The notes beneath the pieces were generated by a model that saw nothing but the letters and a program-made list of their open reading frames with translations, did not search any database and had not been told where the DNA came from. Positions 23,099 through 32,571 of a DNA stretch of 64,000 nucleotides are shown piece after piece. Numbering within the stretch: the stretch's first letter is position 1; each line of letters begins with the position of its first letter. The stretch spans positions 137,224 to 201,223 of the forward strand of contig CAZCTC010000002.1 in assembly GCA_964501335.1 (NCBI GenBank), written 5' to 3'. This stretch comes from CAZCTC01 sp964501335 (GTDB taxonomy: Bacteria > Chloroflexota > Anaerolineae > B4-G1 > SLSP01). The translations under genes were made by a program, and so were the position numbers.

Positions 23099-23201
23099 AA
23101 ATAAAAAACTTCTCTCCCTGCTTCGCACCGCGCGTCGCCTCCAACCGCACAAAAACCTCTTGCCGGACGCTAAAATGCTCCCCACAAAGCAAAGAAAAGC
23201 A

Positions 23202-23232
23202 TTTGGGCGCACCCTGACAGGGTGCGCCCAAA
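23202..23232. repeat. Hairpin element (GGGCGCACCC stem)
   Basis: TTTGGGCGCACCCTG pairs with CAGGGTGCGCCCAAA around A; third unit, 28 bp before the XylF-like stop codon, so it may also end that transcript. Confidence 0.8.
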
Positions 23233-23259
23233 ATACAAAAAACAATCCACACCTCACCA

Positions 23260-24357
23260 TCAAGGCCGGGGAGGCAATTGATCTTCAGGAATCCCCTGAT
23301 AAACCTCATCATAAGAGTGGAACTGACTCTTCACAATCAACTCATAAAGGTTATCCTTATTGAGCTGAAACACCGGCAGGAAAAGGCAGGGCACACTGCC
23401 CGTCTTCACCGCCCCATTCGTCAATTCATCCAACGAATAGGTCTTCAAATCCGAAATCTGCTGCCCTTCCAGCAACTTCACCACCAAATCCACCGATAAC
23501 GGCGCCAGATTGCGGACATCCTTAAACACCGAAACGGTCAATTCTCCCTTAGCAATGCTGTTACATCCGTTAATTGTGGCATCCTGCCCCGAAATAGGAA
23601 TCTTACCGGCCAATCCATGCTCTCGCAAAGCATTTAAAGCGCCCAAAGCCGTATTATCGTTCGAAGCCACCACCGCATCGATGTCATCCTTCTGCTCGGT
23701 GAGAATCTCTTCCATCAACTTCTGCGCATTTTCGGCCAGCCACTTCTCAACCCAGGGATCGGCCACAATCTCGATCTTATCCTCATACTGCCCCAGGATT
23801 TCCAGCTGTCCCTTACGGAAAAGGATGGCATTGTTGTCGGTTTCACTTCCGCCCAATAACACAATCCGCGCCTTCCCCTTGGACGCCACATCCCAGTTCT
23901 CCATATCCAGCGCCTGCAACACTCCCATCGCCTGCTGCCGTCCCACTTCGATGTTGTTGAATGAAATATAAGCCGCGATGTTGGAAGAGCGGATCAAACG
24001 ATCATAAGCGATAACCAGAATCCCTGCTTCCGCGGCCCGATCCACCAGAGGAATCACCGCCTCCCCATCCTGGGCCACAATAAACAGGGCCTTTACCCCT
24101 TGATCGATCATCGAATTGATCTGCTCTTTCTGCAAATCAACATTGTGATCGGCAACGGTACTGATCACTTCGTACCCCTTCTCTTCCAATAGCCTCCGCA
24201 GCATGGCATCTTCCATCCGCCAGCGTTCGTTTTCAAAATCGGAAAAAGAAAGGCCAACCTTGGTCTTACGCCCGCCCGTACATCCGGCCAATCCACCCAC
24301 CACCAGCATAATTGCCGTCAACACCATCAAAAACCGGGAAAAGTTACAGCGCCGCAT
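23260..24357 (-). CDS. xylF: XylF-like sugar-binding lipoprotein
   Basis: 365 residues from ATG 24357, chosen over an upstream frame extension because GGAGG precedes it and the protein then begins with a lipoprotein signal (MRRCNFSRFLMVLTAIMLVV, lipobox LAGC). The rest follows periplasmic D-xylose binding proteins: KVGLSFSDFENERW, VADHNVDLQKEQINSMIDQG, IAYDRLI, VASNDNTALGALNAL, ISGQDATINGCNSIAKGELT, FKDVRNLA. No XylG/XylH genes adjoin. It delivers a pentose or related sugar to an ABC transporter, or to a chemosensor; the exact sugar is inferred. It follows the 150-residue gene by 28 bp. Confidence 0.85.
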   Translation of the reverse strand: MRRCNFSRFLMVLTAIMLVVGGLAGCTGGRKTKVGLSFSDFENERWRMEDAMLRRLLEEKGYEVISTVADHNVDLQKEQINSMIDQGVKALFIVAQDGEAVIPLVDRAAEAGILVIAYDRLIRSSNIAAYISFNNIEVGRQQAMGVLQALDMENWDVASKGKARIVLLGGSETDNNAILFRKGQLEILGQYEDKIEIVADPWVEKWLAENAQKLMEEILTEQKDDIDAVVASNDNTALGALNALREHGLAGKIPISGQDATINGCNSIAKGELTVSVFKDVRNLAPLSVDLVVKLLEGQQISDLKTYSLDELTNGAVKTGSVPCLFLPVFQLNKDNLYELIVKSQFHSYDEVYQGIPEDQLPPRP

Positions 24358-24385
24358 TGTAAGCCTCCGTAAAAATTCCAAACGA

Positions 24386-24838
24386 CTACTCTTCTTCCTC
24401 TTCTTCCAACTCGATTGAATTCTCCATCTCCTCACATTCATCGACCAACGAATCCACCACGAGCTTAAAGTAAGCCGCATCCATAATCCGCAGATCCACG
24501 CTGTATTCACAGCAATAGGTCAAATTCCCTTCCTCATCTTCCTCAATACACCAGTTCCCAATCGAGAGCTCGCCATTGCGTCGCATCAACAGCGTAGAAA
24601 GCTCATGCGGCAGCTCATCTTCCGATTCAAAACTCCAAACACTCGGCACACTGAAATCCACGGCTTTTTCATTGCGGTAAATATAGATCGTTTGCTCGTT
24701 GCCAGATTCTTCCATCTCAAACTCAATCACAGCCGAATCCGAATCAACCTCAGCAACGGACCATTTGTTCTCCTTGGCAAATTGTTCAATACTTCGCTTG
24801 AAATTTCCACCGCTAAAAAGATCAAAGAACCCTGCCAT
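24386..24838 (-). CDS. YbjN-like small acidic protein, hypothetical
   Basis: 150 residues, acidic with an ELEEEEEE tail. Layout: N-terminal helix (MAGFFDLFSGGNFKRSIEQF), central beta strands (AVIEFEMEE, IYIYRN), then SIGNWCIEEDE and a C-terminal helix, which resembles the YbjN/type III chaperone-like fold. Good SD (GGAGG). Upstream of and on the same strand as the XylF-like gene. Function unknown. Confidence 0.6.
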   Translation of the reverse strand: MAGFFDLFSGGNFKRSIEQFAKENKWSVAEVDSDSAVIEFEMEESGNEQTIYIYRNEKAVDFSVPSVWSFESEDELPHELSTLLMRRNGELSIGNWCIEEDEEGNLTYCCEYSVDLRIMDAAYFKLVVDSLVDECEEMENSIELEEEEEE

Positions 24839-25219
24839 AGATATACCTCCTTAGTCAAAGTGAGTTTTAGATCCGATAGGAAAAAGTGGGTAGAATCCTG
24901 GCACAAACTATCTCACCCGAGGAACATAAGGTTAAGATCCCGGATTCCGCTATGCTTTCATTATAAGTCCACCCCTATCAGCGTCAAGCCATCTTTTTTT
25001 ATTTATGTTTGCGCGCGCATCAGAATGCGCGCGCAAACATAGTCTCTTCCTTACGTTTCCCCTGTCAGGGTTTACGTTCTAGAAAATCTCCTCTCTTCTT
25101 CTCTGTGCCCTCTGTGCCTCTGTGGTGAATTCTCTTATTTTTGCTGTCTACTGTCTACTTTCTACTGTCTACTTTTCATTGTATAATGCCCCCATCCTGA
25201 AAATCATGAGGACTTTGCC
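24839..25219. repeat. Repeat-containing intergenic region
   Basis: Holds the hairpin at 25004-25041, a CTCTGTGCC-type repeat (25090-25130) and TCTACTGTCTAC micro-repeats (25143-25178). No gene seen. Confidence 0.75.
25004..25041. repeat. Hairpin element (GCGCGCGCATC stem)
   Basis: TATGTTTGCGCGCGCAT pairs with its complement around CAGA, preceded by a T-run. Confidence 0.8.
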
Positions 25220-25957
25220 ATGCACAGCCCGACATCTCTCCAGACACTCCTCATCGCGCTCTTAACCTTTACCTTCAATTTCTGGCCGCTGCTCTTAGCC
25301 GTCGCCTGCATCAAAATCCGCAACCATCCCCTGCGCGCCTTCTTCTTCACCTGGGGAATTCTCCTCACCATTCGACTCTTCCTGGTCGGCACCGGCGATC
25401 CCCTGACCACCCTCTTCATCCCCGAACCCTACAACACCGTCATCTTCTTCAGCCTTGGCCTCCTGGTCATGGCCGTTCTTTACATTCGCGCCCGCTGGCT
25501 TGAAATGCGCCGCACCAAAACCGGCCGCTCCATCACCACCCTCGAAGAACTTAAACAGATCTCCCCCCTCGAATTTGAAGAACTGGTCGTCGAACTCTTC
25601 CAGGCCTTGGGCCACGAGGCCTATCGCATCGGCGCAATCGGCGATCACGGCGTCGATGTGATTGTCCAAACGAAAAACGGGGAAAAATGCATCGTCCAGT
25701 GCAAACGCTGGCGCGGCTACGTCGGAGAACCGGTGATCCGAGACTTCTACGGGGTGATGCAACACGAAAAAGCGGATAAAGGGGTAGTCATTACCGCGGG
25801 AAAATTCTCCCACGCCGCCCAGGAATGGGCTCAAGGCAAACCCATCGCCCTCTACGACGGCGAGGAATTCCTGAAATTATGGAAACGGGCGCATACCCGC
25901 CGCGCCCGTCCCCGTAACGACAGCACCAGCCTTACCTTCCAGCGCTCCATCGAATAA
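25220..25957 (+). CDS. Membrane-anchored Mrr-type restriction endonuclease-like protein
   Basis: 245 residues. Residues 1-95 contain about three membrane helices; residues ~115-225 are an Mrr_cat/PD-(D/E)xK domain: ISPLEFEELVVELFQALGHEAY, GDHGVDVIVQ (catalytic Asp) and CIVQCKRWRG (Q-x-K). GAGGA precedes ATG. Family members cut modified or foreign DNA, but membrane-tethered forms of this kind are poorly understood. No modification methylase adjoins. Confidence 0.85.
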   Translation: MHSPTSLQTLLIALLTFTFNFWPLLLAVACIKIRNHPLRAFFFTWGILLTIRLFLVGTGDPLTTLFIPEPYNTVIFFSLGLLVMAVLYIRARWLEMRRTKTGRSITTLEELKQISPLEFEELVVELFQALGHEAYRIGAIGDHGVDVIVQTKNGEKCIVQCKRWRGYVGEPVIRDFYGVMQHEKADKGVVITAGKFSHAAQEWAQGKPIALYDGEEFLKLWKRAHTRRARPRNDSTSLTFQRSIE

Positions 25958-26240
25958 ATTTCGCTTCTTGCGATGGTTCATCAGCCGGTTAAAACAGTCT
26001 TCGCGTCCCGCAGCAGGTGATTTCCCGGCAAAAAACGACGCGCGGGGAAAGGATGTTCTTTGTTGTGTTTTCGCGGGCTTCAGAAAGCCCGCGAAAACAC
26101 AGATTTTTTCTCTCACATTTTCCCGATTGACCGCACAGGTCGATAAATTCTCTGCCTATTTTTCGGCAGCTTCCTCAAACCGCCGAAAAGCGAGTATTCT
26201 CTTCCAGTCTTCCTTCTTCCAATCTTCCAGCCTTCCGCTC
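25958..26240. repeat. Repeat region with two hairpins
   Basis: Perfect hairpin 26064-26101 (TGTGTTTTCGCGGGCTTC stem) and a decayed copy around 26157-26190 (TTTTCGGCAGCTTC / CCGCCGAAAAG) with mismatches. It separates the convergent Mrr-like and polA genes. Confidence 0.75.
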
Positions 26241-29048
26241 TTAGATCCCTTCCATCTCTTCCCAGTTCTTCCCCGCCTCCACATCCACCTTGAGCGGGAC
26301 CTGCAACGTCCAGGCACCTTCCATCGCCTCGCGCAGCAGAGATGTGACCGCAGGCAACTCCTCCGGCAAAGCCTCCAGCACCAGCTCGTCATGGACCTGC
26401 AAAATCATCCGGGCCCGCAGCCCTGACTCCGCCAGCGCCCGCGCCAGCCGCAGCATCGCCACCTTGATAATATCCGCCGCCGTCCCCTGGATCGGCGCAT
26501 TGATCGCCATCCGCAGCGCCGCCTGCCGCTGATTGCCCGGCAGCTTATTGCCCGGCGCCAGTTCGGGGAAATAACGGCGTCGCCCCATCAACGTCTCCAC
26601 ATATCCCAGCGTCCCCGCCTCGTTCTGAATCCGCTCCATCGTCTCATGCACCTTTGGGAAACGCTCGAAGTAACGCTGAATGAAACGATCCGCCTCCTCA
26701 GCCGAAATGCCCAGCTGCGAAGCCAGACCGTAAGCCGTCTGACCATACATCAGCCCGAAATTCACCGCCTTGGCCACCCGCCGTTGATCCTTGGTCACTT
26801 CAGCCAGCGGCACACCGTAAACCGCCGCCGCCGTGCTCGCATGGATATCCTCCCCCTTGCCAAAGGCCTCCAACAGTCCCGGATCGCCGGAAATGTGCGC
26901 CAGAATCCGCAATTCCACCTGCGAATAGTCCGCCCCCACCAGAATCCACCCCTCGGGAGCGATAAAAGCCTTGCGCACCCGCCGTCCATCCTCGGTACGG
27001 ATCGGAATATTCTGCAAATTCGGGTCCGATGAGGACAGCCGCCCCGTCACTGCCCCCGTCTGATTGAAAGAAGTGTGTACCCGCCCCGTCGTCGGATTGA
27101 TCAACTGCGGCAGCGCATCCACATAGGTCGACTTCAACTTGGAAAGCGACCGATGCTCCAAAATCTTATCCACAATCGGATGCTCTCCCTGCAACCGCTC
27201 CAGCGTCCCCGCATCGGTCGAATGATGCCCCGACTGCGTCTTCCGCACGCCCTTCGCCGAGAGCTTCAACCGCTCGAAAAGCACATTCGAAAGCTGCTGC
27301 GTCGAATTGATATTGAACGGGCCGCCCGCCAGCTGGTAAATCTCCGCCTCCAGCCCCCGCAGCCGCGTCCCCAATTCCTTAGAGAGTTCTTCCAGATAAG
27401 GCCGATCCAGCTGCACACCCGTCATCTCCATCGCCGCCAGCACCGGAATCAACGGCATCTCCAACTCTTCGACCAGCTTCGTCTGCCCCCGCTCGGCCAG
27501 CTCGGGCAACTGCTTCAGCCCCAATTGCAGCGTCATATCGGCGTCGGCGCTGGCATACGGCACCACCTTCCGCAACGCCACCGCCTCCATCGTCACCTGA
27601 TCCTTACCTCGCCCGATCAATTCCTGGATCTCGGTCATCTGGACACCCAGCCGGCTCCAGGCCAGCGGCTTCAACCCCAACGCCGCAGTCCCCGGATTGA
27701 GCACCCACTCCGCAATCATCGGATCGTAGAAAGGCCCGACCATCGGCAAACCGTTCCGCCGCAACAGCTTGAGATCATACTTCAAATTGTGCCCGACTTT
27801 ACGGATCGCCGGATCGGCCAATAACGGCCCCAACGCCTGCACGATAGCCTCCATCGGCAGCACCGGTTCTCCCTCCGGCGCCCGCACCGGCAGATACCAC
27901 GCCGTCCCCACCCGATCCGTCAACGAGATCCCCACCAGATCCGCCTGCATCGTATCGATCGCCGTAGATTCGGTATCGATCGCCAGCCAGGCCTTCTCGC
28001 CGGCCTGAGCCAGCCCCGCGCGCAGCTCCGTCCCCAACGCCTCCAAAGCCGCCCCATCGGCCACCAACCGGTAATCGCCCAGCATCACCGGATCGGACTC
28101 TTCGGCCGCCGTCTCAAAAAGCGAAAGCTGCCCCCCCGCCTTGCGCGCCGGCGCAGCGGTCAGCGCCGCCGCCGGACGCAGCGTCTCGGGCAACCGATCC
28201 AGCAGCGTGCGGAACTCCAGCTCCCGCATCAACGACTGCATCCAGTTCGCATTGTACCCCGCGCCCAATCGCGCCGACTGGATATCCAGCTTCACCGGCA
28301 CATCCCGTACAATCGTCGCCAGATGCCGGCTCAGATAGGCCTTATCCTTGCCCTCTTCCAACGCCTTGCGATACCGCGCCGCAATCTCATCCAGATGGTT
28401 GTAAACCTCATCCAGCGTACCGTACTGTTGCAGCAGCGCAATCGCCCCCTTCTCCCCTACACCCGAAACGCCGGGGATATTGTCGGAAGTATCGCCCAAC
28501 AAAGCTTTGAGATCGATCAACTGATCCGGCGTCAACCCATATTTCTCCAACACAGCCACGGGCGTATAACGTAGTGTATCGGAAAAGCGCCGGCCCGACG
28601 TAATGACCGTCACATGGTCCGAGACCAGTTGCAACGCATCCCGATCCCCGGTCACAATAAAGACCTCCAACCCTTCCGCCTCGCCCTGCCGTGAAAGCGT
28701 GCCCAACAGATCGTCCGCCTCGAAATCATCCAGATCCACTGCCGGAATGCCCAACGCCGCCACCACCTCGCGAATGCGCTCCATCTGCACGCGCATCTCA
28801 TCCGGCATATGGGCCCGGGTCGCTTTGTAATCCACATAGTCGCGCACCCGAAACGAAGGCCCTTTGTCGAAGGTAACGATCACATATTCGGGATTCAGAT
28901 CGTTCAAAACGCCCAACAACATCGAGGTAAAGCCGAACACAGCGTTCGTCAATTCGCCCTTGGAGTTCTTCAAATCGGGGGGCAAAGCGTGGAAAGCGCG
29001 ATAGGCCAGGGAATGGCCGTCCACCAAAACCAGTTTGGAATTTCCCAT
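26241..29048 (-). CDS. polA: DNA polymerase I
   Basis: 935 residues with all three domains. 5'-nuclease (1-290): MGNSKLVLVDGHSLAYRAFH, FEADDLLGTL, GDTSDNIPGVSGVGEKGA. 3'-5' exonuclease (~340-520) looks active: AIDTES (DxE), GHNLKYDLKLL and YASADADMT. Polymerase: VGADYSQVELRILAHISGD (motif A), RRVAKAVNFGLMYGQTAYGL (motif B) and LQVHDELVLEAL (motif C). The enzyme repairs gaps and removes Okazaki primers. Usual length. A perfect hairpin separates it from the CpXC gene upstream, so it may have its own start of transcription in that short gap. Confidence 0.98.
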   Translation of the reverse strand: MGNSKLVLVDGHSLAYRAFHALPPDLKNSKGELTNAVFGFTSMLLGVLNDLNPEYVIVTFDKGPSFRVRDYVDYKATRAHMPDEMRVQMERIREVVAALGIPAVDLDDFEADDLLGTLSRQGEAEGLEVFIVTGDRDALQLVSDHVTVITSGRRFSDTLRYTPVAVLEKYGLTPDQLIDLKALLGDTSDNIPGVSGVGEKGAIALLQQYGTLDEVYNHLDEIAARYRKALEEGKDKAYLSRHLATIVRDVPVKLDIQSARLGAGYNANWMQSLMRELEFRTLLDRLPETLRPAAALTAAPARKAGGQLSLFETAAEESDPVMLGDYRLVADGAALEALGTELRAGLAQAGEKAWLAIDTESTAIDTMQADLVGISLTDRVGTAWYLPVRAPEGEPVLPMEAIVQALGPLLADPAIRKVGHNLKYDLKLLRRNGLPMVGPFYDPMIAEWVLNPGTAALGLKPLAWSRLGVQMTEIQELIGRGKDQVTMEAVALRKVVPYASADADMTLQLGLKQLPELAERGQTKLVEELEMPLIPVLAAMEMTGVQLDRPYLEELSKELGTRLRGLEAEIYQLAGGPFNINSTQQLSNVLFERLKLSAKGVRKTQSGHHSTDAGTLERLQGEHPIVDKILEHRSLSKLKSTYVDALPQLINPTTGRVHTSFNQTGAVTGRLSSSDPNLQNIPIRTEDGRRVRKAFIAPEGWILVGADYSQVELRILAHISGDPGLLEAFGKGEDIHASTAAAVYGVPLAEVTKDQRRVAKAVNFGLMYGQTAYGLASQLGISAEEADRFIQRYFERFPKVHETMERIQNEAGTLGYVETLMGRRRYFPELAPGNKLPGNQRQAALRMAINAPIQGTAADIIKVAMLRLARALAESGLRARMILQVHDELVLEALPEELPAVTSLLREAMEGAWTLQVPLKVDVEAGKNWEEMEGI

Positions 29049-29082
29049 GGATTACCTCCTCAAACGAAGGGGAAAATGAGAG

Positions 29083-29119
29083 CATTTTGCGCGCGCCCCT
29101 CCGGGGCGCGCGCAAAATG
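29083..29119. terminator. Perfect hairpin between CpXC gene and polA
   Basis: CATTTTGCGCGCGCCCC pairs with its complement around TCC. A TCTACTGTCTAC micro-repeat (29120-29150) follows directly and runs into the end of the CpXC gene. Confidence 0.65.
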
Positions 29120-29144
29120 TTGTCTACTGTCTACTTGCTACTGT

Positions 29145-30611
29145 CTACTTCTTCGCAATAATCAACCCGCTGGGCGTGGTCCGCGGACCATCCATCGGGG
29201 GTTTCGGGCTTTCCGGAGCGCTGGGAGCCTTCGGGGCCGCAGCCGCCGGCGGTTCCCCACCCGCTTCCTCATCCTGACCCGGCATCTGGAAGCCGCTGAT
29301 CGCCTGCGCGCGCGCCTTCAACACCGCCAACCGCTCCGCCACCGGCTCATCGCCGCGCTCGCGGCTGTTGTTCTCCATCGCATCCATAAACTGGAAGAAA
29401 GCAATGTCCAGCAGATCGACATTTTCCTTCAGCAAATGATCGACCTCTTCCTCCGAATTGGAGACCAGCATCCGGCGCAGCAGCGCCACCTGCGGCGGCA
29501 TCGTCTCTTCCTGCACGCGGGCAATCACCTGCCCGAGCTTCTGCAAAGCCTGAGCGTAATCCGCCTCTTTGTTGCGGTTCGCCCCTTCCAGTTCCTGCGT
29601 CAGAATGGAGAAGAAGAGATCATCCAGCTCCGACAGATGGCTGCGCGCCAGTTTGATCGGATCTTCCGAGCTCAACAGCCGATTCAACAGATCGACGCGC
29701 TGCCGGCTCACTTCCTTGCCCATCTCCATCAACTTCTGGCGGATATCCAGCACCTTCCGGCGCATCTCAGCCAGCCGATCGTGCTCCGCAGCATCCGTCG
29801 TCCCCTCAATCCGCTTCAGCAATTCCTGGAAGAAGGTGTAATCCATCAACGGCACACCCATCTGCACCAGCGCATTGAGCGTCATATCGTCGGGGGCCTG
29901 AACCAGAGCTTCCACCAGAGATTCCCGGGTCGATTCCTCCGAGAACTTCTGCAAAACCTCGGTGCGCTTCTTCAAAATCTGGCCCATGGGATGACGATCG
30001 ACCATATAAACATACAGACCGCGCACTTTATTGAAATCTTCTTCCGTGGGAGCGCTGGCCGCCACGAGCCGCACACTGTATTCCAACAACCCAAAGAAAG
30101 TCTCATCGACGAGATCGCCGGCTTCCTGGAGAATACCTTCCCGCTCCGCTTCCGGCGCCTGCAACAACTTGCCGATCAGCTCCTGCTGCTGGCGACTGCG
30201 ATCCATCTGAGCATCGGTGACCCCCTCGGCCTCCAACACCCGCCGCACCAGCGTCTCGACATTGAAGAAAGTCTCAGGTTGCAGTAAATATCCCTTGCGT
30301 TCCTCCACCGGCAGAGAATCGACCAGCTCCCGGGTCAGTTTCCCGGCCTGCTGTTGACGATCCACTTCGTTCTTTCCCACTTCTAACGGCAGATAAAGCA
30401 ACGCCAGCTCACGGGAGGGATCGTGATAGAGGAAAGGCAGATTCAACTTACCGCCCGCCCCACAATTCGGGCAGGCCGCCATATTCACCGTCCCACTGAG
30501 CAGACGTTCGCGGGCTTCCGGCTCCACCCGCACATCCAGAATCCGATCCACCGGCGTCTGGAAACGAGTGCCGCACGCCGGACAACCAATCTGGGCATAG
30601 TATCGAGGCAT
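29145..30611 (-). CDS. CpXC-domain protein
   Basis: 488 residues. The N-terminus has the paired Cys motifs of the CpXC family (IGCPACGTRFQTPVD near residue 10 and ACPNCGAGGKLNLPFLYHDP near residue 47), a probable zinc-binding beta domain. The remaining ~380 residues are helical with repeated GxxLLxxPEAER- and LLKEN-type helices. The last ~40 residues are Pro/Ala-rich with the C-terminal end LIIAKK. Function unknown. Upstream of polA on the same strand. Confidence 0.8.
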   Translation of the reverse strand: MPRYYAQIGCPACGTRFQTPVDRILDVRVEPEARERLLSGTVNMAACPNCGAGGKLNLPFLYHDPSRELALLYLPLEVGKNEVDRQQQAGKLTRELVDSLPVEERKGYLLQPETFFNVETLVRRVLEAEGVTDAQMDRSRQQQELIGKLLQAPEAEREGILQEAGDLVDETFFGLLEYSVRLVAASAPTEEDFNKVRGLYVYMVDRHPMGQILKKRTEVLQKFSEESTRESLVEALVQAPDDMTLNALVQMGVPLMDYTFFQELLKRIEGTTDAAEHDRLAEMRRKVLDIRQKLMEMGKEVSRQRVDLLNRLLSSEDPIKLARSHLSELDDLFFSILTQELEGANRNKEADYAQALQKLGQVIARVQEETMPPQVALLRRMLVSNSEEEVDHLLKENVDLLDIAFFQFMDAMENNSRERGDEPVAERLAVLKARAQAISGFQMPGQDEEAGGEPPAAAAPKAPSAPESPKPPMDGPRTTPSGLIIAKK

Positions 30612-30706
30612 TCCACAACTCCTTTTTCTCTAACATAGATCGATCCCTTCAGGCGGATCGGCAATTTGGATTCATACAGGGAGAATTTTACCACAAATCG
30701 ATCTAT

Positions 30707-32194
30707 TTACCTTGAGTTCTCTGCCCCCCGGATTGCTTTGAAGATCAACCGTTGCCAGCGTTGCGCCGCAACCTTGATCAAAATCCATTCCGGAGAATAT
30801 CCCTCCGGCGCAGCCTCAACCATACGATTCAGCTTTATGGAAATCAGATCGAAAGATTCCCTTTCCTCAGCCGGCGCATCCACTTTTAAGCCCGCTGCGA
30901 TCCCTGCCGCTGCTTCACTGAAATCCCGCAGCGCCGCCGCCACATCCGGATGCAAAAAAGGCTCAGAAAGCGCTTCCAATTCGCTTCCCACCCTTTGGAA
31001 ATCAACCACCGCCGTGAGATCTTCCACGCCGGCCATCTCCACCAGAGTCGTTAGAGAGAACGCCGCCTCCGCGCCATACGGCAAAGAACGCACCGCCTGC
31101 GCTGCCGCCTCCAAAGTTCCCCGATCGACGCCGGAATGGGCCACCTGTGTCTCATCCACGATCGACAAAAAGAGCCGGGCCAACGGCGCCAGCCGCGGGT
31201 CGGGCTCTCCTCGCAAAGACCGCGTCAGCCGCCATACCCATCGCGAAAGCCCCCGGCTCTTCCCACCGCTCTCATCCACATAAACGCCGGCCGCTTCGCC
31301 CAACCAGACCGCCCGCGCCGCCGGCAAAGAAAGCAAATCGCCCTCCGCCAACGGCTCGACGATATATTCATCCAGTTCCGGAGCCGCCGCCATCCGATAA
31401 AACTCCGGCAGCGGATCGTCCAGCGTTTTCCAGCGCCGCGCCAGAGCCTTCGCCGGCGCCCAACGTTGAAAAGGATTGCGCAGCCAGTACCGCACCGCCG
31501 CCATTCCGGCCGGGAGATCCTGCGCCAACAGCTCCCCCAGTTGACGATCCAACCCCGGAAAAGGCAACACCATCAATTCATCGTCCAATCCGGGTCGCCG
31601 GCTTCGCCGTTTCGGGAAAAGCGCCGCCCCCGCCGTCATCCCCCATTGAATCAGGTAAAAGGGCAGTCTCGCAGCGCCCACCAGAAACCCCAAAGCGATC
31701 CCCAGAGGCAGCACCAGACTTCTTGCCGGCGGCAAAAGGACCCAGAAATTCAACACCCCGCCCAACAAAAGCTCCAATCCCACCAAAAGCCCCACCTGAG
31801 GGCCTATAGCCCAGGCCACATTCCCGTTCAGTCCCATCCCCATACCGCTTATCAACCCCATCACAAGCCCCAAACACAAACCAGAAACCCATAATCGCGG
31901 CTCACCCTCCCATCGCTCCGAAAGAAAAAGCGTTAAGAACGTAAGCAAGACACTCATAACCGGAGTAAGCACAAAACCCATCACAGACATATTTCGGAAC
32001 GCCGGCAAATTAAAATACTTCCAGGCCCCCTTGCCTTCCTGCAACCAAAATTCTTTATCGGCCTGATAAAGATACTGCTTATACTCCGACGCTTTAAAAA
32101 ACGTCCAATTCAACAACTTGATATAATGCAAAGGATTGAACGGATTCAACACCTTCGGCAGAGAAGTTCCCACCAATCTTGGAAACTGCGGCAT
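30707..32194 (-). CDS. Polytopic membrane protein, hypothetical
   Basis: 495 residues from ATG 32194, preferred over a TTG at 32218 because AAGGAG lies 7 nt before it. Five or so membrane helices between residues 60 and 215; a cytosolic C-terminal half of about 280 residues with helices and no recognisable catalytic motif. Located upstream of the CpXC gene with a 95-bp gap, same strand. I do not recognise the family. Confidence 0.7.
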   Translation of the reverse strand: MPQFPRLVGTSLPKVLNPFNPLHYIKLLNWTFFKASEYKQYLYQADKEFWLQEGKGAWKYFNLPAFRNMSVMGFVLTPVMSVLLTFLTLFLSERWEGEPRLWVSGLCLGLVMGLISGMGMGLNGNVAWAIGPQVGLLVGLELLLGGVLNFWVLLPPARSLVLPLGIALGFLVGAARLPFYLIQWGMTAGAALFPKRRSRRPGLDDELMVLPFPGLDRQLGELLAQDLPAGMAAVRYWLRNPFQRWAPAKALARRWKTLDDPLPEFYRMAAAPELDEYIVEPLAEGDLLSLPAARAVWLGEAAGVYVDESGGKSRGLSRWVWRLTRSLRGEPDPRLAPLARLFLSIVDETQVAHSGVDRGTLEAAAQAVRSLPYGAEAAFSLTTLVEMAGVEDLTAVVDFQRVGSELEALSEPFLHPDVAAALRDFSEAAAGIAAGLKVDAPAEERESFDLISIKLNRMVEAAPEGYSPEWILIKVAAQRWQRLIFKAIRGAENSR

Positions 32195-32218
32195 AGAATG
32201 GGCTCCTTGATCCTTCAA

Positions 32219-32571
32219 TTTCCCGCCTATCTTAATCCAAACTCAAATAAAAACAAAAAGAGAGAGAATAGAAATCTATTTTTTCGCGCGCCGCAGACGG
32301 CACGCGAAAAAAATAAATAAAAAACCTCTCGACCTGTGCGGTTGGACCGAGAAAAAAGCCCATATTTTCGGCGGCTTTCTGAAGCCACCGAAAATATAAA
32401 TAAAAAACTCTCTCTCCCCATCCCGCGCGTCGTTCCTCACCCCAAAACGCCCCTGCGGAACGCTGAAAAGTCCCCCGCTGTCTACTGTCTACTGTCTACT
32501 TCTTCATCATTTGCCAAACCCCAATACTGTTGTATACCTCCCCCATCTCAATCAACACAGGAGCTTTCCTC
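32219..32571. repeat. Repeat region with two hairpin units
   Basis: Hairpins 32279-32312 (TTTTTTCGCGCGCC, one mismatch) and 32362-32397 (ATATTTTCGGCGGCTTTC, one mismatch), each followed by AAATAAAAAACT. TCTACTGTCTACTGTCTAC at 32480-32500. It also carries the leader of the nitroreductase gene. Confidence 0.75.

Larger units (their letters stand above)
22525..23259. repeat. Repeat array: CTCTGCG block plus three tandem hairpin units
   Basis: 22630-22660 carries AGTACCGCATAATTCGCTC, which recurs at the start of the DA1-like gene (54440). 22665-22745 is CTCTGCG-rich. From 22796 to 23240 about three ~150-bp units follow each other: CGCGCGTCGCCTCC, then CTCTTGCSGGACGCTAAAA, then a hairpin with a different stem in each (22899-22934, 23063-23098, 23202-23232), then AAATAAAAAACT. 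No gene seen. Confidence 0.8.

Noticed and set aside
23260..24510. Longer start for the XylF-like protein
   Set aside because: The extra 51 residues are Trp/Arg-rich, overlap the upstream gene and would hide the lipoprotein signal; ATG 24357 has a good SD.
28809..30287. 492-residue plus-strand frame over the CpXC gene
   Set aside because: Low-complexity Arg/His/Leu/Gln composition typical of a shadow frame; the minus-strand gene has clear CpXC motifs.
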